Of a stretch of 64,000 nucleotides of DNA, positions 1-10,088 are shown piece after piece. Below the pieces are notes generated by a model. It saw only the letters and a program-made list of their open reading frames with translations. It had not been told where the DNA came from and did no database searches. This DNA comes from Halomonas piscis (GTDB lineage: Bacteria > Pseudomonadota > Gammaproteobacteria > Pseudomonadales > Halomonadaceae): NCBI RefSeq assembly GCF_031886125.1, contig NZ_CP119391.1, positions 372,001-436,000 on the forward strand, given 5' to 3'. Made by a program: the position numbers and the translations under genes. Each line of letters starts with the position of its first letter. Within the stretch, counting starts at the first letter, position 1.

Positions 1-441
1 CTGATTCAGCGCGTGCGCCGCGCAAGCGTCGAGATTGACGATAATGACGGCCGCCGCACGGCCGGGTCGATTGACTCGGGCCTTTTGGCGCTGATCGGCG
101 TAGAGAAGGACGACGACGAAAAAAGCGCCGATCGCCTGCTGCACAAGCTTGTGCACTATCGCGTATTCGGCGACGCCGAGGGCAAAATGAACCTCAACGT
201 CCAGCAGGCCGGTGGCGGTCTCTTGCTGGTGTCGCAGTTCACCCTGGCGGCGGATACCCGCAAGGGCCTGCGCCCGAGCTTCTCCAGCGCCGCGCCCCCC
301 GCCGACGGCGAGCGGCTGTTTCACTATCTGGTAGAGCAGGCCCGCACCCATTCGCTGCCGGTGGCGACCGGCGAGTTCGGTGCCGACATGCAGGTGGCGC
401 TGGTCAACGACGGGCCGGTGACGTTTTTGCTGGAAAGCTGA
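1..441 (+). CDS. dtd: D-aminoacyl-tRNA deacylase, 5' end cut by window
   Basis: Hydrolyses D-amino acids (and glycine) mischarged on tRNA, a cytosolic proofreading step. The two family motifs are present: SQFTL, followed by the R-rich [11 protein letters not shown] segment, and the C-terminal NDGPVTF. The reading frame is open from base 1 (L-I-Q-R-V-R-R-A-S), and the family normally starts about three residues before LIQRV. The true ATG therefore lies just outside the window, and the GTG at 13 is an internal valine. Length is otherwise normal (about 146 aa). The gene ends 10 bp before the convergent yheS stop codon. Identification is secure; only the first few codons are missing. Confidence 0.95.
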   Translation: MIQRVRRASVEIDDNDGRRTAGSIDSGLLALIGVEKDDDEKSADRLLHKLVHYRVFGDAEGKMNLNVQQAGGGLLLVSQFTLAADTRKGLRPSFSSAAPPADGERLFHYLVEQARTHSLPVATGEFGADMQVALVNDGPVTFLLES

Positions 442-451
442 GCCGGCAGGC

Positions 452-2416
<1,965 letters not shown>

Positions 2417-2463
2417 GCGTTCTCCCGAAAAAAATGGGCCTCGTCGATAAAGGAAACAGGCTG

Positions 2464-2973
2464 GTGCGCGATTCTACCCGATTGGCCGCCGTTGAGCAGA
2501 ATCCGCTATGGGATTTTGCCCTGGATTTTTATGCCCGCCCCGGCGTCGCCGATAAGCTGTTGCGGCTGCAGGACGAAGCCGGTTTCGACGTCTGCGTGCT
2601 GCTGTGGCGCCTGTGGCTGGGTCATCTTGGTCTGGCGCCAACGCCCGGCGCCGAACAGGCGCTGGAGGACATATACGCCTGGCAGCGCGACTACACCCGG
2701 CCGCTTCGCCAAAGGCGGCGCTGGCTCAAGCCGGCGGCGGCCTGCGACTCCGCGCTGGCCCAGCTGCGCCAGACGATCAAGGACGCCGAGCTGCAGGCGG
2801 AAAAGGCTGCCCTGACGCAGCTGGAGGCGCTCTCCCGGCAGGCAGGCCGGGTGGTGGCGCTGCCTGCCGGGGAAAGGGTTTCTCTGGTCGGCGCGGCCGG
2901 CTTTCGGCCCACAGCGGAGCAGGAATCGGCGCTGGCCGCGCTGCGCGCCGAGCTTGTCGCCGGGTCGCGTTGA
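2464..2973 (+). CDS. TIGR02444 family protein
   Basis: Small cytosolic protein of unknown function. After a short lead it begins with the family hallmark NPLWDFALDFYARPGVADKLL, then a leucine-rich helix (VLLWRLWLGHLGL) and an R-rich region. It is all helical, with no signal peptide. The GTG at 2464 is chosen because an AGGA ribosome site lies 9 bases upstream. An in-frame ATG at 2434 and a GTG at 2407 exist but lack such a site, and the latter would overlap the yheS start. Divergent pairing with yheS is conserved in Pseudomonas and Halomonas, which supports the assignment but gives no function. Confidence 0.8.
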   Translation: MRDSTRLAAVEQNPLWDFALDFYARPGVADKLLRLQDEAGFDVCVLLWRLWLGHLGLAPTPGAEQALEDIYAWQRDYTRPLRQRRRWLKPAAACDSALAQLRQTIKDAELQAEKAALTQLEALSRQAGRVVALPAGERVSLVGAAGFRPTAEQESALAALRAELVAGSR

Positions 2974-3201
2974 AGCGCCTTAGCGGGTACGCTAACGTTA
3001 AAAGTGCAGTATGATGAATTATCTGCGCCTGCTGCGTGCTCGGCAGTGCCGGCCTGGAGGCCCGGTAGCCGTAGACCGGCGAGAACTCACCATAAGGCAA
3101 GCGTCAAGCGCGCCTTCCCGTTGCCCGAGGGCAGCTGTATTCCGGGCACCGGCTTGATATCGCCGCCGCGCCCTGGCGGCTCGGCACAAGGAAGCACTCC
3201 T

Positions 3202-3783
3202 ATGACTGACAAGCCTTTAACCAAGCAGCCGCAGAAAAACGGCCTGCTGCGTGCGCTCAGCGCCTTTGATACGGCCCTTGGCGCCATCGAGAAATGGATT
3301 CTCATCATCTGTATCCTCGGTATGGCACTGCTCATGAGCACTCACGTGGTCAGCAGCCTGCTGTTTAACCGGGGCATTCCCGGGACCTACGAGGTCACCG
3401 AAATGCTGATCGTGGTCATTACCTTTGTGGGGGTAAGCTATGCGGCGCGCCATGCCCGACACATCAGCATGTCCGCTATTTACGAACAGCTCGGCGGCCG
3501 GCTGCGCAAGGGGATGCTGATTACTCTGTGCGTGGGCAGCGCGGCGCTGATGTTCTATTTTGCTTACCTCTCCTTTGACTATGTCCAGACAATCTATAGC
3601 CGGGGTCGCACCAGCTCGTCGCTGCACATCCCGCTGTGGATGGTATACACGGCGCTACCGATCGGTTTTACCCTGGCCGGCGTGCAGTACGTGCTGACGG
3701 CCGTACGCAATATGATAAGCCGGGAGCTTTACCGCAACTTCCGGGAAAAAGAGGAGTTTTCCGACGTGCCTACGGAGGAGTGA
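3202..3783 (+). CDS. TRAP transporter small permease subunit (DctQ family)
   Basis: Small membrane subunit of a sodium-driven tripartite (TRAP) transporter, which holds the large permease in the inner membrane. The protein is 193 aa with four hydrophobic segments (about residues 33-55, 70-90, 110-130 and 150-172). It has the DctQ-type pattern of an EVTE segment followed by a VGVSYAARHARHI loop. The ATG at 3202 is preceded by AAGGAAG at good spacing; the open frame further upstream lacks coding character. The large subunit follows 74 bp downstream. The binding-protein gene lies beyond it on the opposite strand rather than in this operon. Confidence 0.9.
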   Translation: MTDKPLTKQPQKNGLLRALSAFDTALGAIEKWILIICILGMALLMSTHVVSSLLFNRGIPGTYEVTEMLIVVITFVGVSYAARHARHISMSAIYEQLGGRLRKGMLITLCVGSAALMFYFAYLSFDYVQTIYSRGRTSSSLHIPLWMVYTALPIGFTLAGVQYVLTAVRNMISRELYRNFREKEEFSDVPTEE

Positions 3784-3857
3784 CGATGTCAACGCTTGCC
3801 GGGGTAACGTCTCCGGCCGTTTGATATCGAGCCAATAACAACACTGAGGATAAGCGC

Positions 3858-5138
3858 ATGCTAGCCGGACTGGGTATTTTAATGCTGGTGCTGCTGCTGA
3901 TGGGGCTCCCCATGATGGTGCCGCTGGCAGTAGGCACGTTTTACATGATGTTTGCCGACATGACCTTTTTCGGTCCGGATCAGGCGGTGAGCTGGATGAT
4001 CAGCGGCGTAGGCAGCTGGGTGCTGGCCGCAGTCCCCATGTTCATCTTCGCCGCGGATATTCTGACCAAGGGGCATACGGCCAACCGCCTGCTTGACGTG
4101 GTGGATGCCTTCACCCGGCACATCCGCGGCGGCCTGCCGATTACCACGGCGGCCTCCTGTGCGCTGTTCGGGGCGGTGTCGGGCTCAACTCAGGCAACGG
4201 TAGTGGCCATGGGCGGGCCCATGCGCCCGCGGCTGCTGGCCAAGGGCTATGCCGACCACTTCGCCCTGGCGTTGATCATCAACGCCAGCGATATCGCGCT
4301 GCTCATCCCGCCGAGCATCGGCTTCATCATCTACGGCGTGGTGATGAAAGAATCCATTGGCGATCTGTTTCTCGCCGGTGTCCTCCCCGGGGTGATGATC
4401 CTGGTGATGTTTGCCATCTACTGCTATATCGATGCGCGCATCAAGGGCATTGAGCCCGAGCCGCGCGCTACCTGGCGTGAGCGTGCCGGGGCCGTGCGCA
4501 AGGTGATTTTGCCGATGGGGTTTCCGGTGCTGGTGGTTGGCGGTATCTACGGCGGCTTTTTCAGCGCGGTGGAGGCCTCGGCGGTGGCCGTGGCCTATGC
4601 GCTGATTCTGGAAGTGGTGATTTACCGCCAGGTTTCGATCCGCGACCTGGGGGGGCTGGCGCTGTCCACCGGCATGATTACCGCGGTGGTGTTCATTCTG
4701 GTGGCTATTGGCGCGGCGTTTTCGCAGACGCTGGGCACGGCCGGCGTGCCCGAGCAGGTGCTGGGGCCGCTGATCGACAGCATCGGCGACAGCCAGATAC
4801 TGGCGCTGATGCTGATTGCCGCGGCGTTTTTTGTGGGCTGCATGTTCGTCGACCCGATCGTGGTCATCCTCATCCTGGTGCCGATCTTCAAGCCCTTGAT
4901 CATGTCCACCGGGCTCGATCCGGTCCACGTCGGCGTCATCGTTACCCTGCAGGCGGCCATCGGCTCGGCCACGCCGCCTTTCGGCTGCGATATCTTTACC
5001 GCCATTGCCGTTTTCCGCCGGCCCTATATGGACGTGATCCGCGGCACGCCGCCGTTCATTGCCATCATGCTGCTGGCAACGGTGTTGCTTATCCTCTTTC
5101 CGCAGGTTTCGCTGCTGTTGCCTTCGCTTGGCAACTAG
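3858..5138 (+). CDS. TRAP transporter large permease subunit (DctM family)
   Basis: Main translocation subunit of the TRAP transporter; it couples sodium entry to uptake of an organic acid-like substrate delivered by the periplasmic binding protein. At 426 aa it has the usual DctM length and about a dozen membrane segments. Family motifs include SGSTQATVVAMGGPMRP and the C-terminal SATPPFGCDIF. GAGGATAA precedes the ATG. It ends just before a bidirectional terminator that also serves the convergent binding-protein gene. The substrate cannot be read from the permease alone. Confidence 0.93.
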   Translation: MLAGLGILMLVLLLMGLPMMVPLAVGTFYMMFADMTFFGPDQAVSWMISGVGSWVLAAVPMFIFAADILTKGHTANRLLDVVDAFTRHIRGGLPITTAASCALFGAVSGSTQATVVAMGGPMRPRLLAKGYADHFALALIINASDIALLIPPSIGFIIYGVVMKESIGDLFLAGVLPGVMILVMFAIYCYIDARIKGIEPEPRATWRERAGAVRKVILPMGFPVLVVGGIYGGFFSAVEASAVAVAYALILEVVIYRQVSIRDLGGLALSTGMITAVVFILVAIGAAFSQTLGTAGVPEQVLGPLIDSIGDSQILALMLIAAAFFVGCMFVDPIVVILILVPIFKPLIMSTGLDPVHVGVIVTLQAAIGSATPPFGCDIFTAIAVFRRPYMDVIRGTPPFIAIMLLATVLLILFPQVSLLLPSLGN

Positions 5139-5165
5139 CAAGAGGCTTGCAACCCCTGGCGGGCT

Positions 5166-5201
5166 AAAAAAAGCCGGGTGGCCAATGCCACCCGGCTTTT
5201 T
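5166..5201. terminator. Bidirectional intrinsic terminator
   Basis: Perfect 10-bp GC stem (GCCGGGTGGC with GCCACCCGGC, loop CAAT) flanked by A-runs on the left and T-runs on the right. It can therefore stop transcription of dctM on the plus strand and of the binding-protein gene on the minus strand. Confidence 0.9.
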
Positions 5202-5251
5202 CATGGCCGGGAAATGCCCCCGGCGTTTACGGCCTCGGCCGTGCTATCGAT

Positions 5252-6322
5252 TTACTGCTTGTCGGTGTCTTTCTGGCTGTCCTGGCTTTGATCGCTATCG
5301 CTGTCGTTTCCCTCAGCGGCCTTGACCTGGTCCAGCAGCGTGTTCAGGGCTTTTTCCCCGTTCTCGCCCACGTCATCGATGAAGGTCTGACGCACCGGCT
5401 TGGCCAGCTCGCGGAACTTGTCGCGCTCCTCGTCATCTAGCTCGATGATTTCGATATCGCTGTTTTCCTTGATGGTTTCCAGACGGCTTTCGTTGAGCTC
5501 GCTCTGGATATCGTGGCCCTTCTGCACCAGTTCATCGGTGGTTTCATCAATCATCTGGCGCTGCTCATCGCTGAGGTCGTCGTACCAGTCCGCGTTGGCA
5601 ATCACGTTACCCACGAACTGGGACTGCTTGGCAAAGATCAGGTAGTCCTGAACTTCGTAGAAGCCCATTTCCTCGTGGGCAAAGACCGGCTGGATGTTGG
5701 CATCGGCCTGGCCCTGCTGCAGGGCACTGTAAAGTTCGCCGTAGGCAATGGTCAGCGGCGAGGCGCCGTATGCCCGGTAGGTTTCACGCAGCAGGCTGTT
5801 GTCCATGACGCGGATTTTTACCCCGTCCATGTCGGCCGGCGTGCGGATTTCCTGGTTGGCTGTCCACACCTGGTAGCCTTCCGGCAGAGCGGCAATGGGC
5901 ACCAGGCCGCGATCGCGGTAGGCCTGCTGCCAGGCGTCGCTTTTCATGAACTCGTCAGAGTTGACGATCTTTGCCGTTTCCAGCTGGTCGGCCGGCATAA
6001 TGAAGTTGAGGCTCATCAGCTGGCTTTCGGGGACGGTGCCGCCAAGAAAGCCGGAGCCAAAGGCAATGGGAATGGAACCACCCTGAATGGCGTCGTAAAG
6101 CGCAGAGTAGTTAGAGCCCCATTGGCCGTAGGGCAGAAGCTGAACGGTAATGTCACCGTCGGACTTTTCTTCGATGAGCTCTTTGAACGCTTCGGCGTAG
6201 CCGTGCTGCACGCTGCCTTCGATCTCCTCGAGGCCGAACCGCCAGGTTTCTGCGTTGGCCGTTGCGGCGGCGCTGAGAAGGCCGCATGCGGTAATGCCGA
6301 CAACCAGTTTGTGCAGTTTCAT
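5252..6322 (-). CDS. TRAP transporter substrate-binding protein (DctP family, TeaA-like)
   Basis: Periplasmic solute receptor of the TRAP system. A signal peptide ends near ANA-ET (about residue 25). The mature protein has the DctP core, including KIRVMDNSLLRETYRAYGA with the conserved arginine that usually salt-bridges the substrate carboxylate, followed by YGELYSALQQGQADAN. From memory, its beginning (WRFGLEEIEGSVQ) and this core resemble the ectoine receptor TeaA of Halomonas elongata. An ectoine-like or carboxylated osmolyte substrate is possible but unproven. The last 25 residues are an Asp/Ser/Gln-rich acidic tail, as in halophile periplasmic proteins. AGGAG precedes the ATG. The gene is convergent to dctQM instead of forming the usual dctPQM operon. 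Confidence 0.88.
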   Translation of the reverse strand: MKLHKLVVGITACGLLSAAATANAETWRFGLEEIEGSVQHGYAEAFKELIEEKSDGDITVQLLPYGQWGSNYSALYDAIQGGSIPIAFGSGFLGGTVPESQLMSLNFIMPADQLETAKIVNSDEFMKSDAWQQAYRDRGLVPIAALPEGYQVWTANQEIRTPADMDGVKIRVMDNSLLRETYRAYGASPLTIAYGELYSALQQGQADANIQPVFAHEEMGFYEVQDYLIFAKQSQFVGNVIANADWYDDLSDEQRQMIDETTDELVQKGHDIQSELNESRLETIKENSDIEIIELDDEERDKFRELAKPVRQTFIDDVGENGEKALNTLLDQVKAAEGNDSDSDQSQDSQKDTDKQ

Positions 6323-6511
6323 TATGCTCTCCTTTTTTATAGTGTCCCCCTTAGAGAAGAGGAAACCTCGCGCTATGTCAAGGCTGAGGCCCCGGGCTTT
6401 CTTCGCTAAGTCGGGGACTTGGGTGCGCCGGGGCGTCGGCCCTGTTATGGTAGCGCGATGCGCGTATTTCCGCGTTGTCGATCACAGCGTTGCGATGAAA
6501 AGGAACCCTTG

Positions 6512-7189
6512 ATGAAAACACTGCTGACCGCACTCCCGCTGGCTGCGCTGGTGGCAGCACCGCTGGCCCTTGCCGCGCCGGATACCGACGATGAGCGCCT
6601 GGCGTACAGCCTGGGTGTCACCCTGGGCGAAAGCATGCACGCCGATATCGAAAAGCTGGATATCGACACCTTTACCCGCGGCATGCGCGACGTGTTCGAG
6701 GAAAGCGAGCTGGCCATGAGCGAAGAGGATATGGCCGAAGCGCTGGCGACCTTCCAGCAAGACGCCATGGCAGAGCGCGAAGCGGAAGTCGCCGAGCTCG
6801 CCGAGGAAAATCTCAGGCAGGGCGAGACGTTTCTGGCAGACAACGCCGAGCGCGAGGCGGTGACCGTCACCGAGTCGGGCCTGCAGTACGAGGTGCTTGA
6901 GTCCGGCGACGGCGAGACGCCGGACGCCGACGATACCGTCAGGGTCGATTACGAAGGCAAGCTGCGCGACGGCACGGTATTCGACAGCTCCATCGAGCGC
7001 GGCGAGCCGGTCAGTTTCAAGGTCAACCAGGTGATCGAAGGCTGGCAGGAAGCGCTGCAGCTGATGAGCGAAGGCGACGTGTGGAAACTCTACATTCCCG
7101 CAGACCTTGCCTACGGCGAGCGCGGCCAGGGGCCCATCGGTCCCAATGAAGTGCTCACCTTCCGCGTAAATCTGCTGGACGTCGAGTAA
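6512..7189 (+). CDS. Periplasmic FKBP-type peptidyl-prolyl isomerase
   Basis: Proline isomerase and chaperone for exported proteins. A signal peptide (residues 1 to about 22, ending LALA-AP) is followed by the helical FKBP_N dimerisation domain (about 25-120, rich in Glu/Ala) and a C-terminal FKBP domain (about 125-225). The latter includes VRVDYEGKLRDGTVFDSS, VIEGWQEALQLM and IPADLAYGERG, the binding-pocket residues of Mip/FklB/FkpA proteins. Its 225 aa length is typical. The ATG at 6512 has AGGA 8 bases upstream. The esterase gene begins 3 bp after its stop codon, so the two are probably cotranscribed. Confidence 0.92.
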   Translation: MKTLLTALPLAALVAAPLALAAPDTDDERLAYSLGVTLGESMHADIEKLDIDTFTRGMRDVFEESELAMSEEDMAEALATFQQDAMAEREAEVAELAEENLRQGETFLADNAEREAVTVTESGLQYEVLESGDGETPDADDTVRVDYEGKLRDGTVFDSSIERGEPVSFKVNQVIEGWQEALQLMSEGDVWKLYIPADLAYGERGQGPIGPNEVLTFRVNLLDVE

Positions 7190-7192
7190 GCC

Positions 7193-8245
7193 ATGCTGAC
7201 CCGGCTGCTGCTGGCGGCAGGCCTTGCCGTGCCGCTGGCCGGCGTGGCGGATGACGCCGAAGTGCCGCCTGATTCGCTTCCGGCGCTGGGCGTGGCGGCC
7301 GACCGGACGAGCGTGGTGGGGGTGTCGTCCGGGGGCTATATGGCGACCCAGCTGGCGGTTGCCTGGCCCGAGCGCTTTCACGGCCTGGGCGTGCTCGCCG
7401 CCGGCCCCTGGGGCTGCGCCCGGGGAAAGCTGAGCCGGGCGCTCAACCAGTGCATGATGACCCGGCGCGGCGAGCCTTCTCTGGCCGCGCTGGAAACCCG
7501 CCGCGCGGACTATCAGTCCCGCGGGCAGGTTGGCAAGGACGCCAATCTGGGCCGGCTGCGCGCCTTTGTCTGGCACGGCGAGCAGGATGGTGTGATCGAC
7601 CCGGTGCTGGGTGATCTGCTCGGCGAGCAGCTGGCCGCCTGGCTTGACGACGAGCAGCAGCTCAAAATGGCCCGCGACGAGACAGCCGGCCACGGCTGGC
7701 CGGTGGCGGCCGATAGCGCCGATCAGGCCTCGGCCCTTGCTCCGTGCCGCAACGAGGGCGAAGAGGCGAATCTGCTCGCCTGCGGCGAGGACGTGGCCGG
7801 CGCCATGATGGACTGGCTGTACCCGGAGCGGGCTGCGCGCTCTGAGTTCTCGGCGGGCGAGCTGCGCCAGTTCGATCAAAGCGATTTCGACGCCCGGGGC
7901 CTGGCCGATAGCGGCTATGTCTACGTCCCCGACGCCTGCACCGGCGGCGGCTGCGGGGCAACGCTTGCCCTGCACGGCTGCCGCATGGGCGCCGAGGCGC
8001 TGGGCGACGCCTTTGCCCGAAAGAGCGGACTTAACGCCTGGGCCGATGCTCACGACGAGGTGGTGCTCTACCCCCAGGCCGAAAGCACGCTGGCCAACCC
8101 CCAGGGCTGCTGGGACTGGTGGGGCTTTGCCGAAAGCTCCTGGCAGCTACATCCGCTCCACGACACCCGGGACGGTACCCAGGCCGGCGCGCTGCTCGAG
8201 ATGCTCGATCGTCTGCAGGGGACGTCCGACGCTGGCCAACCCTGA
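7193..8245 (+). CDS. PHA/PHB depolymerase family esterase, exported
   Basis: Predicted extracellular or periplasmic serine esterase of the short-chain-length polyhydroxyalkanoate depolymerase type (type 2 catalytic domain). A signal-like N-terminus (residues 1-19) precedes the lipase box GVSSG (43-47, nucleophile Ser45). An LHGC segment supplies the oxyanion-hole type motif, and the C-terminal NPQGCWDWWGF is typical of the family. Cysteine pairs (CTGGGCG and others) suggest disulfides and an exported fold. The start lies 3 bp behind the FKBP gene with no strong ribosome site, so translational coupling is likely. The polymer substrate is inferred from the family only. Confidence 0.85.
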   Translation: MLTRLLLAAGLAVPLAGVADDAEVPPDSLPALGVAADRTSVVGVSSGGYMATQLAVAWPERFHGLGVLAAGPWGCARGKLSRALNQCMMTRRGEPSLAALETRRADYQSRGQVGKDANLGRLRAFVWHGEQDGVIDPVLGDLLGEQLAAWLDDEQQLKMARDETAGHGWPVAADSADQASALAPCRNEGEEANLLACGEDVAGAMMDWLYPERAARSEFSAGELRQFDQSDFDARGLADSGYVYVPDACTGGGCGATLALHGCRMGAEALGDAFARKSGLNAWADAHDEVVLYPQAESTLANPQGCWDWWGFAESSWQLHPLHDTRDGTQAGALLEMLDRLQGTSDAGQP

Positions 8246-8249
8246 CGTC

Positions 8250-8777
8250 TTAGCTGCGCGCTACGTCAAAGTCGAACCAGCTGCCGATGCGCCCGCTGGG
8301 CGTTTCCAGAATGATCCGGGCGCGCCAGGGCATGACGTCCTGGGTGCAGACGCCGAGCTGGCCCAGGCCGCTGAAGCGGTTCGGGCCGTCGGCCTCCAGC
8401 GAAAAGCGATTAAGCCCCATGTCCATATCTCGGCCGACAAAATCCACCGTGGCGCTGCGAGCGTTGATGCCCTGCACGGCGACTTCCAGGGGCAGCGGCT
8501 CGAGCGCTTCGATGCGCCCCTCGGTATCCACCTTGAGCGCGACGTTGCCCCGATCGCCAAGCGTCGCGGTACAGCCCTCCTGATGAAGGTTGCACTCCTG
8601 CTCCGGCGGATACCAGGTGACGTCGTCGCTCCCGCGTATCCAGTGGGAGAAGGCATACCAGCCAAACGCCGCCAGCGCGATGCCGGTTACCAGAATCAGC
8701 GTCGTCAGCACGGGAAAAGGGGGAGTGGCGGCGGAACCTGGCGTCTTTTTCGTGGCCGGGTCGGTGACAGAACTCAT
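8250..8777 (-). CDS. Hypothetical single-pass membrane protein
   Basis: Not recognised. From the ATG at 8777 it is 175 aa: a short Ser/Thr/Pro-rich cytoplasmic lead, one membrane helix (VLTTLILVTGIALAAFGWYAF), then a periplasmic domain with three cysteines (EQECNLHQEGC and GVCTQDV). The domain has a beta-rich look and ends GSWFDFDVARS. The pattern suggests a small membrane-anchored protein with one disulfide. An alternative in-frame ATG at 8846 would add 23 residues; neither start has a clear ribosome site, and further upstream the frame looks non-coding. The stop codon lies 4 bp from that of the convergent esterase gene. Confidence 0.65.
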   Translation of the reverse strand: MSSVTDPATKKTPGSAATPPFPVLTTLILVTGIALAAFGWYAFSHWIRGSDDVTWYPPEQECNLHQEGCTATLGDRGNVALKVDTEGRIEALEPLPLEVAVQGINARSATVDFVGRDMDMGLNRFSLEADGPNRFSGLGQLGVCTQDVMPWRARIILETPSGRIGSWFDFDVARS

Positions 8778-8943
8778 GAGGGTTTCAACATTGGCGGCTA
8801 CCCCAATCTCGGGAAAGTAAAGTGGCGCCTGGGAGGCAGCATTCATTGCCACATAGTAGCAGCTATTATGCCGGTGCCCCTGTGCTGGGATGTCGCAGGG
8901 CGGCTGCCGTCGACAGGAGAGGTAAAGTGAGCGAGAGGTGCGG

Positions 8944-9858
8944 ATGACGGGCATCATGGAGGCGCTGCTGCCGCTGTTTGCGCTGATCGGCCTGGGGGTA
9001 GTGCTGGGCAGGAGCCGTTTTCTGCCGGCCGACTTTTGGCCGCAGCTGGAGCGGCTGGTGTATTTCGTGTTGTTTCCCGCGATGCTGGTGGCAACGCTTG
9101 CCACGGCCGAGATCAGCCGGGTTCCCGTTGCCCGCCTGGCCGCCGTATTGCTGGGGACGATGGCGCTATTCGCCTGGGGGCTCTGGCGTCTGCGACACCG
9201 GCTGGGGCTCGATCCGGCGGCGTTTACCTCGGTGTTTCAAGGCGCGCTGCGCTTCAACAGCTACGTGGGCGTCGCCGGCGCGGCGGCGCTGCACGCGGGC
9301 CCGGGGGCGACAGTGGCGGCGGTAGCGCTGGCGCTGATGGTGCCGACGGTCAACGTGATCTGCGTGACGGGGTTTGTGGCGGCAGGCACGCTGGGGCCCG
9401 GCGGGGTCAAAAAAAGCGCGCTGGCGCTGCTGAAAAACCCGCTGATTATTGCCTGCCTGCTGGGCGTGGGGCTGAACCTTGCCGGGGTGGGGCTGCCCGG
9501 CTGGACCGCAGAGGCGGTGTCGCTCACGGGGCGCGCGGCGCTGCCCCTGGGCTTGCTGGCAGTGGGCGTAGCCTTGCGCCTGCCGGCGCTGCTGCGGCTG
9601 AACCTGGGCGTTCTGGCGGCGCTGGTCATCAAGCTGGTATTGATGCCGGGGCTCGCGCTGGCGCTTGCCTGGACGCTGCGGCTGGACCCTGTCAGCCGCG
9701 ACGTGGCGCTGCTGTTTGCCGCGCTGCCCACGGCGACCTCGGCGTATATTCTGGCGCGCCAGCTGGGCGGCGATGCCGAGCTGATGGCGGCGATCATCAC
9801 CGGGCAGACGCTGCTGGCGATGCTGACCCTGCCGCTATGGCTGCGGCTGGTGGCCTGA
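8944..9858 (+). CDS. AEC (auxin efflux carrier) family transporter
   Basis: Inner-membrane carrier of the AEC/BASS-like superfamily, whose bacterial members export or import malate, malonate and related acids. The protein is 304 aa with ten hydrophobic segments in a 5+5 arrangement. It has the family pattern LFALIGLGVVLGR at the N-terminus and the AALPTATSAYILARQLGGDAEL motif in the C-terminal half. The ATG at 8944 follows a GAGAGG ribosome site; a GTG two codons upstream is less well placed. It is followed by the small-RNA locus. Substrate not predictable. Confidence 0.88.
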   Translation: MTGIMEALLPLFALIGLGVVLGRSRFLPADFWPQLERLVYFVLFPAMLVATLATAEISRVPVARLAAVLLGTMALFAWGLWRLRHRLGLDPAAFTSVFQGALRFNSYVGVAGAAALHAGPGATVAAVALALMVPTVNVICVTGFVAAGTLGPGGVKKSALALLKNPLIIACLLGVGLNLAGVGLPGWTAEAVSLTGRAALPLGLLAVGVALRLPALLRLNLGVLAALVIKLVLMPGLALALAWTLRLDPVSRDVALLFAALPTATSAYILARQLGGDAELMAAIITGQTLLAMLTLPLWLRLVA

Positions 9859-9890
9859 CAGGCAGCAAACAAAAAATATTCGCATTTGTG

Positions 9891-9919
9891 TTGACGGGTC
9901 AGATGAGAATGATTATATT
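9891..9919 (+). promoter_or_regulatory. Promoter overlapped by a Fur box
   Basis: TTGACG (9891-9896), a 17-bp spacer and TATATT (9914-9919) make a good sigma-70 promoter. The segment TGAGAATGATTATAT at 9904-9918 matches the 7-1-7 Fur consensus (TGATAAT-n-ATTATCA) at 11 of 14 positions. It covers the spacer and -10 element, the classic position for iron-Fur repression. Confidence 0.75.
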
Positions 9920-9925
9920 AAAGGC

Positions 9926-10052
9926 GTGGCGCTGGATGAGGCGCCGCAGCCACGGCAGCAACCGCCAGTTAACTGCCATGGTTTCTCCCTCTCATTGCTA
10001 TTCAAGATTGCTAGTCACGGTCTTGCTGCCGCTCTTCGGAGCGGCTTTTTTT
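9926..10052 (+). ncRNA. Candidate Fur-repressed small RNA (RyhB/PrrF-like role)
   Basis: A free-standing transcription unit of about 127 nt between the convergent AEC carrier and trmB genes, with no ORF of its own. It starts about 7 nt after the -10 element and ends in a perfect rho-independent terminator. The predicted RNA begins with a GGCGC/GCGCC hairpin, followed by a possible GGCAG/CTGCC pairing. It then has an unstructured pyrimidine-rich stretch containing TTTCTCCCTCTCATTGCT, which could pair with GGAG-type ribosome sites. The CATTGCT core recalls the conserved CACATTGCTTCC region of enterobacterial RyhB. By analogy it would be made in iron starvation and silence iron-using genes through Hfq. 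Seen: promoter, Fur box, terminator. Inferred: function and similarity to RyhB. Confidence 0.65.
10028..10052 (+). terminator. Intrinsic terminator of the candidate sRNA
   Basis: Perfect stem GCCGCTC / GAGCGGC closed by a TTCG tetraloop, followed by seven T residues. It is oriented for the plus strand only; on the minus strand no T-run follows. Confidence 0.92.
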
Positions 10053-10088
10053 GTTGGCTGTGCTAAAGGTAGAACCCTTGACAGGGCG

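Noticed and set aside
3004..3201. N-terminal extension of the small TRAP subunit
   Set aside because: The extension is Pro/Arg-rich without homology, whereas the ATG at 3202 has a good ribosome site and matches the family start.
5252..6322. Naming the TRAP genes teaABC (ectoine transporter)
   Set aside because: Similarity to TeaA in the core is suggestive, but the gene order differs and I could not verify the ectoine-binding residues.
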